Shown: piece by piece, positions 1 through 8,735 of the stretch
Numbering within the stretch: the stretch's first letter is position 1
Layout: each line of letters starts with the position of its first letter
Assembly (NCBI GenBank): GCA_045590955.1
Contig: JAZNSB010000037.1
Location: 1-28,671 of the forward strand
Reading direction: 5' to 3'
Origin: JAZNSB01 sp045590955
GTDB taxonomy: Bacteria > Pseudomonadota > Alphaproteobacteria > RF32 > CAG-239
Length of the DNA: 28,671 nucleotides
Notes under the pieces: generated by a model
What the model saw: the letters and a program-made list of their open reading frames with translations, nothing else
Told to the model about the DNA's origin: nothing
Databases searched by the model: none
Program-made: the position numbers and the translations under genes

Positions 1-64
1 ATAATAAATTATTAAGAATTTTTAATATATAAGTTACTTATTATTTAATATGAAAGGAAATAAT

Positions 65-469
65 ATGAAAAAACTATCTATTTTAGCTTGTTTGGCATGT
101 GTTTTTGGTCTTTCTGCATGTTCAACTTTTGGACCAAAAGCAGACTATACCGCTCATTTTGCTTTTGATAAAGCAACACTTTGTTCTAAAGATGCAAAAG
201 CTACAACAGAATATGCAAAACAATTAAAAGCAGAAAAACCTGCAAAAGTTGAAGTAATTGGTCACACAGACTCTGTGGGAACAAAAGCTTATAATAAAAA
301 ACTGGGATTAAGAAGAGCAAATACCGTTAAAGCCGTATTGGTTAAAAATGGTGTTTGTGCAAAACGCATTGTGGTGAAATCTGAAGGCGAAAACAGACCT
401 GTGGCAGATAATGCAACAGCTGAAGGCAGAAGATTAAACCGCCGTGTTGAAGTTATTGTAGAAGAATAA
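65..469 (+). CDS. OmpA-family (Pal-like) outer-membrane lipoprotein
   Basis: Predicted lipoprotein of 134 aa that would be anchored in the outer membrane and bind peptidoglycan. The start at 65 is chosen over an in-frame ATG at 50 because AAGGA at 54-58 sits about 6 nt before it and the signal peptide then begins with MKK. A hydrophobic stretch ends in the lipobox L-S-A-C, with Cys19 as the lipidated residue. The rest is one OmpA C-terminal domain, with the G-H-T-D-S-V-G loop followed by L-G-x-R-R-A, the Asp/Arg pair that holds diaminopimelate. It is shorter than Pal and has no tol genes beside it, so it may be a generic OmpA-like lipoprotein rather than Pal. Two further cysteines, after T-L and after N-G-V, could form a disulfide. 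It is monocistronic, with a terminator directly behind it. Confidence 0.85.
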   Translation: MKKLSILACLACVFGLSACSTFGPKADYTAHFAFDKATLCSKDAKATTEYAKQLKAEKPAKVEVIGHTDSVGTKAYNKKLGLRRANTVKAVLVKNGVCAKRIVVKSEGENRPVADNATAEGRRLNRRVEVIVEE

Positions 470-492
470 TTGTGTTATTTTGATCAACGCTT

Positions 493-528
493 AAAAGGCA
501 GTTTTTTAACTGCCTTTTTTGTTTTTTT
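493..528 (+). terminator. Intrinsic terminator after the lipoprotein gene
   Basis: A perfect 10-bp stem (AAAGGCAGTT pairing with AACTGCCTTT, 494-503 with 508-517) with a TTTT loop is followed by a T-rich run. It lies 24 nt after the stop and separates this gene from the mraY operon. Confidence 0.9.
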
Positions 529-586
529 TAATACTTATTTTAGATATTGAAGATAAAATGAAAAAAAATTGTTCTACGGAGGCAAT

Positions 587-1615
587 ATGCTTTTTTATTT
601 TATTGAAAATTATGCAGTAAGAATGCTTGGTGCTTTTTTATGCTCTTTACTTATGGTTCTTTCTTTTGGGAATCCTGTAATTGACTATTTACGCAAACAT
701 CAAAAGAAGGGGCAACCAATAAGAAAAGATGGACCCAAAACACATCTGAAAGATAAAAAAGGAACTCCGACAATGGGAGGATTGCTTATTTTGGCATCAA
801 CAATTTTAACCGTGTTGTTGTGGGCAAATTTGGACAATGCATTTGTTTGGGTGGCAATATTGGTAATGTTGGTGTATGGGGCCGTAGGCTTGGCAGATGA
901 TTATGTTAAAGTAAAAAAGCAAACCGCTAATGCGATGACGGCAAAAATGAAATTGATTTTGCAATTTAGCACATCTTTGATTGCAATATTGATTGTTTCA
1001 AAATATACACCTCAAGATGTCAGATTTTTAATTGATGTTCCATTTTTACCAAATCTGATTATAGACTTTTGGCTGTTTTATGTGCCCTTTGCAATGGTAG
1101 TAATTGCCGGTGCTTCCAATGCTGTTAATTTATCTGACGGATTAGACGGCTTGGCATCAAGTTTGTTGATTAGTGCTTTTTCAACTTTTGCAATTTGTTC
1201 TTATTTTGTGGCAAACGCTTTTCATCCAATTCCTATGGCAGATGAAGTTTTGATTGTATGTGCAGCAACGGTTGGTGCTTTGCTTGGATTTTTGTATTTT
1301 AATAAAAAACCAGCAAGAGTGTTTATGGGGGATACCGGTTCATTGGCGCTGGGCGCATTGCTTGGAACAGTGGCAGTAATGCTTAAGTCTGAATTTGTTT
1401 TGGCGGTGGTAGGTTTTGTATTTGTGCTGGAAGCATTATCTGTAATGATTCAGGTGTTTTGGTATAAAAGAACAAAAAGAAGAGTGTTTTTAATGGCACC
1501 AATTCATCATCATTTTGAACAAAAAGGCTGGTCAGAAAAAAAAGTTGTACGGATATTTTTCTTGGCTTCCGTAATTTGTGCATTGTTGGGTTTTGCGGTG
1601 TTTTATTGGGGATAA
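587..1615 (+). CDS. mraY: Phospho-N-acetylmuramoyl-pentapeptide-transferase MraY
   Basis: Integral membrane enzyme that moves phospho-MurNAc-pentapeptide from UDP to undecaprenyl phosphate, making lipid I. It is 342 aa, slightly shorter than the usual 360. The start at 587 is chosen because GGAGG at 578-582 lies 4 nt upstream; an in-frame TTG at 569 precedes that site. Visible family motifs are the D-D-Y Asp pair with following lysines, N-A-V-N-L-S-D-G-L-D-G-L-A and the H-H-H-F-E loop near the C-terminus, with about ten hydrophobic segments. It opens the division operon; ftsW starts 5 nt after its stop, whereas murD usually separates the two genes. No murE or murF lies upstream. Confidence 0.97.
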   Translation: MLFYFIENYAVRMLGAFLCSLLMVLSFGNPVIDYLRKHQKKGQPIRKDGPKTHLKDKKGTPTMGGLLILASTILTVLLWANLDNAFVWVAILVMLVYGAVGLADDYVKVKKQTANAMTAKMKLILQFSTSLIAILIVSKYTPQDVRFLIDVPFLPNLIIDFWLFYVPFAMVVIAGASNAVNLSDGLDGLASSLLISAFSTFAICSYFVANAFHPIPMADEVLIVCAATVGALLGFLYFNKKPARVFMGDTGSLALGALLGTVAVMLKSEFVLAVVGFVFVLEALSVMIQVFWYKRTKRRVFLMAPIHHHFEQKGWSEKKVVRIFFLASVICALLGFAVFYWG

Positions 1616-1620
1616 GCTGA

Positions 1621-2754
1621 ATGTCTATTATCGCCAGAAACAGTAAAAGCTTATTAAGCAAATGGTGGTGGACGGTTGATAAACAACTGCTTGTTGCTAT
1701 TGGAATTTTGCTGTTTATCGGTTTGTGCTTGGTGGGAAGTGCCAGTCCGGCAATTTCTGTGCAAAGAGGTGATGCTCCGTTTTTGCTGTTTCAAAAACAA
1801 ATTATTTTTTTGATACCTGCAGTTTTCATTATGATTGTAATTTCTATGTTTAATTTGCGTCAGATAAGAAGATTATCTATTTGGCTGTTTATTTTCTTTT
1901 TATTGATGGTTGTGGCAATTTTTTTTGTGGGTTCTGAAGAAACAAAGGGTGCTTCAAGATGGATAAGACTTTTTGGTTTTTCCTTACAACCGTCAGAATT
2001 TATTAAACCAACTTTTGCAGTTTTTACAGCATGGCTTTTGGATGGGCAAAAAAGATCTGAATCTTTTCCGGGAACAATTATTTCTTTGCTGTTTTTAGCT
2101 TTGGTAGTTGGGCTGTTATTTTGTCAACCAGATTTAGGAATGATTATCATTATTTCTGCAGTTTGGTGTGCGCAATTGTTTTTAGCCGGTTTAAGATGGC
2201 GTTATGTGTTTTTAATTTCAGGTTTATTATTGGTTTTGGTGGTTGGAGCATATTTTGTATATGACCATGTGTATTACAGGCTTCAGACATATTTTGGCGG
2301 ACAAGAAGTAAGTTATCAGGTAAAAAAATCTTTGGCATCTTTTGCAAATGCCGGTTTTTGGGGAAAAGGTTTGGGAGAAGGAAGAGTAAAAGTCCACCTT
2401 CCTGATGCTCATACAGATTTTATATTTGCCGTTTGCGGAGAAGAATTGGGAATTGTTGTGTGTTTGTTTGTGGTGGCAACTTTTGCTTTTATTGTATTAA
2501 GAGCTATGGCAATTTCAATGCGAGATAACAGTTTGTTTATTTTATTGGCAGCTTCCGGAATTTCTATTTCCTTCGGCTTACAAGCAATCATAAACATGGG
2601 GTCTACTTTGCGTATATTGCCAACAAAAGGTATGACTTTACCGTTGATTTCTTATGGAGGTTCTTCCTTGTTGTCTTGTGCTTTGGGGTTGGGAATTTTG
2701 CTGGCAGTTACCAGAAAAAATGTTTATGCGGAGGATGAAGATTATGCAAAATGA
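1621..2754 (+). CDS. ftsW: Peptidoglycan glycosyltransferase FtsW (SEDS family)
   Basis: SEDS-family membrane glycosyltransferase of the septal machinery, polymerising lipid II together with FtsI. It is 377 aa with about ten membrane segments. Visible signatures include the L-Q-P-S-E-F motif, G-x-G-L-G-E-G followed by L-P-D-A-H-T-D-F-I-F and E-E in the large periplasmic loop (which carries the catalytic Asp of the family), and L-P-L-I-S-Y-G-G-S near the C-terminus. RodA is the alternative, but position in the cluster directly before murG supports FtsW. Its end overlaps murG by 11 nt, consistent with translational coupling. Confidence 0.96.
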   Translation: MSIIARNSKSLLSKWWWTVDKQLLVAIGILLFIGLCLVGSASPAISVQRGDAPFLLFQKQIIFLIPAVFIMIVISMFNLRQIRRLSIWLFIFFLLMVVAIFFVGSEETKGASRWIRLFGFSLQPSEFIKPTFAVFTAWLLDGQKRSESFPGTIISLLFLALVVGLLFCQPDLGMIIIISAVWCAQLFLAGLRWRYVFLISGLLLVLVVGAYFVYDHVYYRLQTYFGGQEVSYQVKKSLASFANAGFWGKGLGEGRVKVHLPDAHTDFIFAVCGEELGIVVCLFVVATFAFIVLRAMAISMRDNSLFILLAASGISISFGLQAIINMGSTLRILPTKGMTLPLISYGGSSLLSCALGLGILLAVTRKNVYAEDEDYAK

Positions 2755-3847
2755 TGCTAAAAAACCTTTGATTGTACTTACTGCCGGCGGAACAGGCGGA
2801 CATGTGTATCCGGCAGAGGCTTTGGCAACGGAGCTTGATAAACGAGGTTATGCTTTGGCTTTAATTACTGATAAACGAGGAAGACAAAATTATAAAGGAA
2901 TGTTGGGAAACATTGATAATTATGCGGTTTTGTCAGGTGCTTTTATGGGAAAAAGCATGTGGTTTAAAATTAAAACCTTAATTAAAACCGCAACGGGAGT
3001 TTTGCAAGCAATGTTTTTGTTAATGAAACTAAAACCGGTATGCGTGGTAGGTTTTGGCGGATATGCTTCTTTTCCGGCTTGTGTGGCAGCAATTTTACTT
3101 AAAAAAAATTTGGTTATTCACGAACAAAACAGTGTAATGAGCAGAACAAACAGATTGATTGGAAAATATGCAAAATTTGTGGCTCAAAGTTTTGAAAATG
3201 TGAAATTTGCTCCGGCAAACGTAAAAAATGTGCTGACAGGAATGCCGATTAGAGAAAACATTGCAAAACTTTCTGAAGAATATGAATTTAAGGTTGCAGA
3301 TAAATTGAAAATTTTGGTTATCGGAGGTTCTCAAGGAGCGGCAATTTTTTCTCAGACTTTACCAAATGCTTTTGAAAAATTACCAAAAGAAATTTTGCAA
3401 AAAATTAAATTGGTTCAACAATGCAGAAAAGAAGATGCAGAGACAGTAATGCAAAAATATAAAAAATTGCCTTTTGAGTTTGAAGTAAGTCCGTTTTTTG
3501 ATAATATGACACAGATTTATGCAAATTCAAATTTGGTTATTTCCAGAGCAGGGGCTTCTTCTGTTTATGAAATTGCCGCCGTAGGTTTGCCTTCGGTTTT
3601 GGTGCCGTTGCCAACGGCTGCGGATAATCATCAGGAGTATAACACAAAGAAATTTAAAGATGAAAATGCGGCATTGGTCTTGCTTCAAGATGAGTTTACA
3701 GAACAAAAAATTCAGGAAATAATAGTAGATTTTGTAAAAAATCCGCAAAAATTGGAAAAAATGTCGCAAAATGTGAAAAAAATTGCTATTGTTGATGCTG
3801 GAAAAAGATTTGCTGATGCTTTGGAAACTTATGTTGTGGGGAAATAA
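2744..3847 (+). CDS. murG: UDP-GlcNAc:lipid I N-acetylglucosaminyltransferase MurG
   Basis: Membrane-associated GT-B glycosyltransferase that adds GlcNAc to lipid I to give lipid II. It is 367 aa, a normal length. The ATG at 2744 is chosen because GGAGG at 2730-2734 lies 9 nt before it; in-frame ATGs at 2735 and further upstream fit that site worse. N-terminal G-G-T-G-G-H-V-Y-P-A (G-loop), H-E-Q-N-S in the first domain, and G-G-S-Q-G-A opening the UDP-GlcNAc domain are all present, with S-R-A-G-A-S-S and a following E in the nucleotide-sugar site. The stop overlaps the murB start by one base (TAATG). murC, which usually follows murG, is missing. Confidence 0.97.
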   Translation: MQNDAKKPLIVLTAGGTGGHVYPAEALATELDKRGYALALITDKRGRQNYKGMLGNIDNYAVLSGAFMGKSMWFKIKTLIKTATGVLQAMFLLMKLKPVCVVGFGGYASFPACVAAILLKKNLVIHEQNSVMSRTNRLIGKYAKFVAQSFENVKFAPANVKNVLTGMPIRENIAKLSEEYEFKVADKLKILVIGGSQGAAIFSQTLPNAFEKLPKEILQKIKLVQQCRKEDAETVMQKYKKLPFEFEVSPFFDNMTQIYANSNLVISRAGASSVYEIAAVGLPSVLVPLPTAADNHQEYNTKKFKDENAALVLLQDEFTEQKIQEIIVDFVKNPQKLEKMSQNVKKIAIVDAGKRFADALETYVVGK

Positions 3848-4776
3848 TGTCTTTTTGGAATAAAATTAAAGAACGAAAATTGATTGATTTGTTGCCAAAC
3901 GTAAAAGGTAAATATCTGATAAATGTGCCTTTGTCAAAATATACCAGGTTTAAAGTAGGTGGACCGGCAGAGGTTTTGTTTGTGCCTCAAGACGAAGAAG
4001 ACTTGATTAATTTTTTGAAAAAAAGACCAAAAAATATGCCTTTGTGTTTGATTGGCGGTGGGTCAAACTTGCTAATCAGAGATGGCGGAATTCCGGGAGT
4101 GGTTATTAAGTTGGATTCGCCATATTTTAGGCAGGCTATTTTTGATAAAAATACAAAAACCGTAAAATGTTTTGCCGGAATGAAAAATTTTGATTTGAAA
4201 AAAATTATGTTGGAAAATCAAGTCGGAGGATTGGAGTTTTTGTGTTCTATTCCGGGTGTTATTGGAGGTTCTATTAAAACAAACAGCGGATGTTACGGTA
4301 AAGAAATTAAAGATTATATTGTTGGTGCGACAATTCTAGATGAAGAAGCTAATTTGCTTGAAATTGGTCCGGAAGATTTAAAACTTGGTTATAGAAGCAG
4401 TTTGTTTCCGGATAGTTGGATTATAATATCAATTACTTTGAAAACAGAACCTAAAACCAAGCAAGAAGTACTTGATGTTTTGGAAGAACAAAAAAAACAC
4501 CGCATGAAAAGTCAACCTTTTGATGCAAAAACAGCAGGCTCTACATTTAAAAATCCGCAAGGGTTTAAGGCTTGGGAGTTGATTAAAAAATCGGGGGCAG
4601 ATAAATTGAAGGTTGGTGGTGCAAGAGTGTCTGAAAAACATTGTAATTTCTTGATAAATGATGGCACGGCAACAGCAAAAGATATTGAAACTTTGGGTGA
4701 GCAGATAATTGCAAAAGTAAAGGAAAAAACCTCTATTGTTTTAGAATGGGAAGTAAAAAGAATGGGAATTGAATAA
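3847..4776 (+). CDS. murB: UDP-N-acetylenolpyruvoylglucosamine reductase MurB
   Basis: FAD-dependent cytoplasmic enzyme reducing UDP-GlcNAc-enolpyruvate to UDP-MurNAc. It is 309 aa. The FAD-binding region shows T-R-F-K-V-G-G-P-A and G-G-G-S-N-L-L-I-R-D-G-G; the substrate domain has S-G-C-Y-G-K-E-I, Y-R-S-S-L-F and G-S-T-F-K-N-P, and a C-terminal catalytic Glu is plausible in L-E-W-E. The Y-R-S-S-L-F pattern fits the compact type II MurB proteins. The start codon shares one base with the murG stop, and ftsQ begins immediately after its own stop. The usual neighbour ddl is absent. Confidence 0.96.
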   Translation: MSFWNKIKERKLIDLLPNVKGKYLINVPLSKYTRFKVGGPAEVLFVPQDEEDLINFLKKRPKNMPLCLIGGGSNLLIRDGGIPGVVIKLDSPYFRQAIFDKNTKTVKCFAGMKNFDLKKIMLENQVGGLEFLCSIPGVIGGSIKTNSGCYGKEIKDYIVGATILDEEANLLEIGPEDLKLGYRSSLFPDSWIIISITLKTEPKTKQEVLDVLEEQKKHRMKSQPFDAKTAGSTFKNPQGFKAWELIKKSGADKLKVGGARVSEKHCNFLINDGTATAKDIETLGEQIIAKVKEKTSIVLEWEVKRMGIE

Positions 4777-5592
4777 ATGAAACAACAAACCCAAAATTTA
4801 TTGTATCCGTCTAAAAAAATTTTGTTGCGAACAGTAGGAAATTTGAGTGTTTTGCTGCTTATTTTGGTTTTGGGATTTTTAATTTTGACCATTAAAAATG
4901 ATTGGATTAACAAAGAAATTGAACATATAAAGCAGTGCTTTTTTGATTATACATATTCAAGAGGTTTTGCTTTGCAAAAGGTTAATATAAGCGGATTGGT
5001 GAGACAAGATAAAAATGATCTTATGACAGTGCTTAATTTGACCGGTGAAGACAATGTTTTGGAAATAAATGTTGCACAGCTTAAACAAAATATTCAAAAT
5101 TTGATTTGGGTAGAAAATGTGGAAGTAAACAAAACTTTCTTTCCTAATGAATTAAATATAAAAATTAAAGAACGAGATGTGTTGGCGGTGTGGCAAAATG
5201 ATGGTAAGTTTTGGCCGGTGGATACCAATGCAAATGTTGTTAAAGACAAAAATTATATCCCAAGCAAATTTGATTTGGTGATTGCAGGAATGAAAGCTCC
5301 GGAAAATTTGTTGGAATTTATGAAAATAATTACAAAAGATAATGAAGTTTTTAACAAGATTGTGGCATTAAACTTTGTGTCAGAACGAAGGTGGAATGTG
5401 GTTTTTGACGAGCAAAGTAACAGTATTGTGTTGAAATTGCCGGCAGAAGATGTGGAAAATGCTTGGAATAAATTTTTAAAATTGCACAAGACAGAGGGAA
5501 TTCTTAAGCGTAAATTAACTATCGTTGATTTAAGATTAGCCGATAGGGTTGTAGTAAAGGTTAGAAAAAATAATAAACAGCCTAAAAAATGA
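4777..5592 (+). CDS. ftsQ: Cell division protein FtsQ
   Basis: Bitopic inner-membrane protein linking the cytoplasmic Z-ring machinery to the FtsW/FtsI synthase through FtsB and FtsL. It is 271 aa, with a short basic cytoplasmic N-terminus, one membrane helix at about residues 22-44, and a POTRA domain beginning near F-A-L-Q-K-V-N-I-S-G and continuing through W-V-E-N-V-E-V. It abuts murB with no gap. Sequence conservation is low, as usual for FtsQ; the call rests on architecture plus its place before ftsA and ftsZ. Confidence 0.9.
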   Translation: MKQQTQNLLYPSKKILLRTVGNLSVLLLILVLGFLILTIKNDWINKEIEHIKQCFFDYTYSRGFALQKVNISGLVRQDKNDLMTVLNLTGEDNVLEINVAQLKQNIQNLIWVENVEVNKTFFPNELNIKIKERDVLAVWQNDGKFWPVDTNANVVKDKNYIPSKFDLVIAGMKAPENLLEFMKIITKDNEVFNKIVALNFVSERRWNVVFDEQSNSIVLKLPAEDVENAWNKFLKLHKTEGILKRKLTIVDLRLADRVVVKVRKNNKQPKK

Positions 5593-5608
5593 GGTTTAAT
5601 CGGAGGTA

Positions 5609-6862
5609 ATGGTGCATAACTCTTTTCATCGCAAATCTACTTATGCGGCGCTGGACATTGGGTCATCCAAGGTCAGTTGTGTGATAGCTAAAGTTATTCG
5701 TGACAGAATAGAGGTGGTGGGTTATGGATATAATGCATCTAAAGGCATGAAAAACGGTATTGTAACAGATGTAAATGAAGCACTTATATCTGTGTGTAAT
5801 GCAGTTGAATCTGCCGAGCAGATGGCAAATGAAAGAATTGACAAGGTATATGTTAATGTATCCGGTGATAAGATAAAAAGTTATATAAGACAGGGTGTGG
5901 TTACCTTAAATAAAAAGCGTCCGGTTAATGAGGCTGATATTCAAAAAGTGATTAGTAAGGGTGTTAGTAAAATTAACACAGAAGGGCATAGTTTAATTCA
6001 TTGTTTGCCAACAAGTTATCATATTGATTTTGGAGAAGAAATAAAAGATCCGACAAACATTTACGGAGAGCATTTGTCGGTTGATGTTTTGCTTGGTTTT
6101 TTACCAGAAGCTCAATATAAGAATCTGTCTACGGTTATAGATGGTTCTCATTTGGAAATTGCCGGTAAGGCATTTAATGCTTATGCTTCCGGGTTGGCGT
6201 GTTTGCTTAGAGACGAAATGGAGCTTGGTGCAACCGTAATAGATATTGGTGGCGGAACAACGGCAATAACCACTTTTTATAACGGATTCCCCAGATATTT
6301 TTCTGCAATTGGAGTTGGCGGAAACAATATATCAAAAGATATTGCCATTGGTTTAACAACATCTTTTACCCATGCAGAAAGATTAAAAACATTGCATGGT
6401 TGCGCTTTTTTAAGTTCTCAAGATGAAGGCGAGATGATAAATGTTTATCCGCTTGGAGAAGAAGATGATAGCTCCATAAGGCAAGTTAGCAAGGCTGAGC
6501 TTAATAATATTATATCTCCAAGGGTGGAAGAAATGTTTGAGCTTGTGGCTGATAAATTGGCAGCTCATGGATTAAAAGACGCATCTTCTCATAGAGTGGT
6601 GCTAACGGGTGGATGTAGTCAGTTGGCCGGAATAAGAGATGTTGCTTCTGTGGTATTAGACAAGCCGGTTAGACTTGCAAGACCCAAAAATGTGATGAAT
6701 TTGCCAGAAAAATTATATAATCCAGCATTTTCAACATGTATAGGTTTGTTGCTGTTTGCAATTAATCATACAGAAAAAGAACCAATTAAGCTGATTAATA
6801 AAACTTCTACACAGACAGGAAGTTTGAGTAAAATTTTTGGTTGGATAAAAAATAACTACTAA
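5609..6862 (+). CDS. ftsA: Cell division protein FtsA
   Basis: Actin-like ATPase that tethers FtsZ filaments to the inner membrane. It is 417 aa. The N-terminus has the phosphate-1 motif A-L-D-I-G-S-S-K; phosphate-2 is D-I-G-G-G-T-T; the adenosine motif is L-T-G-G-C-S-Q-L-A-G. The last residues L-S-K-I-F-G-W-I-K form the amphipathic membrane-targeting helix expected of FtsA. GGAGG at 5602-5606 is only 2 nt from the ATG at 5609 but 5 nt from the next codon, GTG at 5612, so translation may really begin at 5612. It is the sixth gene of the operon. Confidence 0.96.
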   Translation: MVHNSFHRKSTYAALDIGSSKVSCVIAKVIRDRIEVVGYGYNASKGMKNGIVTDVNEALISVCNAVESAEQMANERIDKVYVNVSGDKIKSYIRQGVVTLNKKRPVNEADIQKVISKGVSKINTEGHSLIHCLPTSYHIDFGEEIKDPTNIYGEHLSVDVLLGFLPEAQYKNLSTVIDGSHLEIAGKAFNAYASGLACLLRDEMELGATVIDIGGGTTAITTFYNGFPRYFSAIGVGGNNISKDIAIGLTTSFTHAERLKTLHGCAFLSSQDEGEMINVYPLGEEDDSSIRQVSKAELNNIISPRVEEMFELVADKLAAHGLKDASSHRVVLTGGCSQLAGIRDVASVVLDKPVRLARPKNVMNLPEKLYNPAFSTCIGLLLFAINHTEKEPIKLINKTSTQTGSLSKIFGWIKNNY

Positions 6863-6949
6863 TTAAAAAAAATTTCTTTTGGTAACTAAAACTTAAGTAA
6901 TTGTCATTAAAATGAAGCTCAAGAATTAAATTTGAGTTGGAGTTAAGAA

Positions 6950-8650
6950 ATGGCTATTAAAATTACAGTACCCGAAACAAAAGTTCATCAATTAAAACCC
7001 AGAATTGCCGTAATTGGTGTTGGTGGTGGTGGCGGAAATGCCGTTAATAATATGATTGAACAAAAATTAGAGGGTGTGGATTTTGTTGTGGCAAATACTG
7101 ATGCACAGGCATTGGCAAATTCTAAAGCCAGCAGAAAAATTCAGTTAGGATTAACAACAACTCAAGGTTTGGGTGCCGGTGCAAGACCAGAAGTGGGAAA
7201 ATTGGCTGCAGAAGAAGCTATTGCAGAAATTGAAAAAGAAATTGAAGGCGCTAATATGGTATTTATTACTGCCGGAATGGGTGGCGGAACAGGTTCCGGT
7301 GCATCTCCTGTGGTGGCAAGAGTGGCTAAAGAAAAAGGAGCTTTGACTGTTGGTGTAATTACAAAACCATTTGATTTTGAAGGTAAAAAAAGAACAGAAG
7401 TGGCAAATGGTGCATTAGAAGAATTTGTGTCTGCTGTTGACAGTATTATCATTATTCCAAACCAAAATTTGTTTAGAGTGGCAGATAAAAATACAACATT
7501 GGGTGAAGCTTTTGTTATGGCAGACAATGTATTGTATTCCGGTGTGCGTTCTATTACCGATTTGATGATGTTGCCCGGGCTTATTAATTTGGATTTTGCA
7601 GATATTCAGGTGATTATGCAAGATAAAGGAAGAGCCATTATGGGAACTGGTGAAGCAGAAGGCGAAGATAGAGCTTCTAAGGCAGCAGAGCAGGCGCTTT
7701 CCAATCCGTTGCTTGATGATTGCTCTATGAAAGGAGCAAAAGGTGTTCTTATTAATATCACCGGCGGAAACGATATTACCTTGTTTGAAGTGGATGAAGC
7801 CGTTAATAAAATTAAAGAACAAGTTGATGAAGATGCTCAGATTATCTTTGGTTCAAGCTTTGATGACACTTTGCAAGGTAAAATCAGAGTGTCTATTGTG
7901 GCAACCGGAGTGGGTGATGCTTTGCCAAAGAAAATGCCGGTAAAAGAAAAAATTCAACCACAACCGGAACCTGTAAAGTTTGAAGAAACTTATGTGAGAC
8001 CGGAGGATTATGCAAAACCGGAATTTAAAGAAGAAAATTTTGAAGAACCAAAGAATACAGAGACATTTGATGAAAAGACAAATCCGTTTGATGCTCTGAA
8101 AAATGAAATGGCAGATAATAATACAGACCAAAAATTTTATGAAGAAGAGCCGGAATTGTTTGATGAAGTAGTTCAGCCAAAACCAAGAGCGCAAGATTTT
8201 GATTTGTTGGAAAGATCTAAGGTAATGCCTGATGTTCCGTCTTCTTCAGCTTTGTTTAATTCTATTATTAATAAATCAGATGAGTTAAATCCTCAGGCAC
8301 AACTTAATTCTGTGTTGCAGGGATATGAAAAGAGTTTTGTTCCTACAACCAATTTAAAAGATGTTCAAGATAATCATGAAAATGAATTGTTTGGTGAAGC
8401 TCCTTCTCTGGAAACAATTAAACAAGATGAGCAAGAAGAAGAGTTGATTGTTAATACTCAGGAACGTCGTGCTCCAACATTTATAGAAAGACTTACAGGT
8501 TATTCAATTGCTAAGAGAAACAAAAAAAAGATAACAGAAGTTAAACAAGAACCAATCTATCCTTCATTTAGTGATGAAGAAGAGGAAAGAGATGAAGACG
8601 AGCCTATGGTTCAAAATTTGGATATTCCATCTTTTTTGAGAAGAAAATAG
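6950..8650 (+). CDS. ftsZ: Cell division GTPase FtsZ
   Basis: Tubulin-like GTPase forming the Z-ring. It is 566 aa: a GTPase core to about residue 330 with G-G-G-G-G-N-A-V-N-N and the tubulin signature G-G-G-T-G-S-G, then about 220 residues of acidic, Pro/Glu-rich linker, ending in D-I-P-S-F-L-R-R-K, the conserved peptide that binds FtsA. A long linker with an I-P-x-F-L-R-R tail is typical of alphaproteobacteria. The RBS TTGGAG (6938-6943) lies 6 nt before the ATG. The 87-nt gap after ftsA is the largest in the operon and may hold an extra promoter, but no convincing -35/-10 pair was found. lpxC, often downstream of ftsZ in this class, is absent. Confidence 0.98.
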   Translation: MAIKITVPETKVHQLKPRIAVIGVGGGGGNAVNNMIEQKLEGVDFVVANTDAQALANSKASRKIQLGLTTTQGLGAGARPEVGKLAAEEAIAEIEKEIEGANMVFITAGMGGGTGSGASPVVARVAKEKGALTVGVITKPFDFEGKKRTEVANGALEEFVSAVDSIIIIPNQNLFRVADKNTTLGEAFVMADNVLYSGVRSITDLMMLPGLINLDFADIQVIMQDKGRAIMGTGEAEGEDRASKAAEQALSNPLLDDCSMKGAKGVLINITGGNDITLFEVDEAVNKIKEQVDEDAQIIFGSSFDDTLQGKIRVSIVATGVGDALPKKMPVKEKIQPQPEPVKFEETYVRPEDYAKPEFKEENFEEPKNTETFDEKTNPFDALKNEMADNNTDQKFYEEEPELFDEVVQPKPRAQDFDLLERSKVMPDVPSSSALFNSIINKSDELNPQAQLNSVLQGYEKSFVPTTNLKDVQDNHENELFGEAPSLETIKQDEQEEELIVNTQERRAPTFIERLTGYSIAKRNKKKITEVKQEPIYPSFSDEEEERDEDEPMVQNLDIPSFLRRK

Positions 8651-8680
8651 AGCTCTGACAGCCCCCATTATTATGTTATA

Positions 8681-8724
8681 AACCAACAAATTCGGCTACT
8701 TGTAAGAGTGGCCGAATTTGTTAT
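8681..8724. terminator. Shared hairpin terminator between ftsZ and the reverse-strand pair
   Basis: A perfect 12-bp inverted repeat (8685-8696 with 8711-8722) that can extend by four pairs, including one G-T wobble, around a 6-nt loop. It lies 34 nt after the ftsZ stop and just beyond the end of the converging gene. The T-tracts are poor on both sides, so it may act as a bidirectional block or need Rho. Confidence 0.7.
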
Positions 8725-8735
8725 TGTTAGCAAGA

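Noticed and set aside
7162..8194. Long antisense frames within ftsZ
   Set aside because: They mirror the codon bias of ftsZ and have no ribosome sites or domain patterns.
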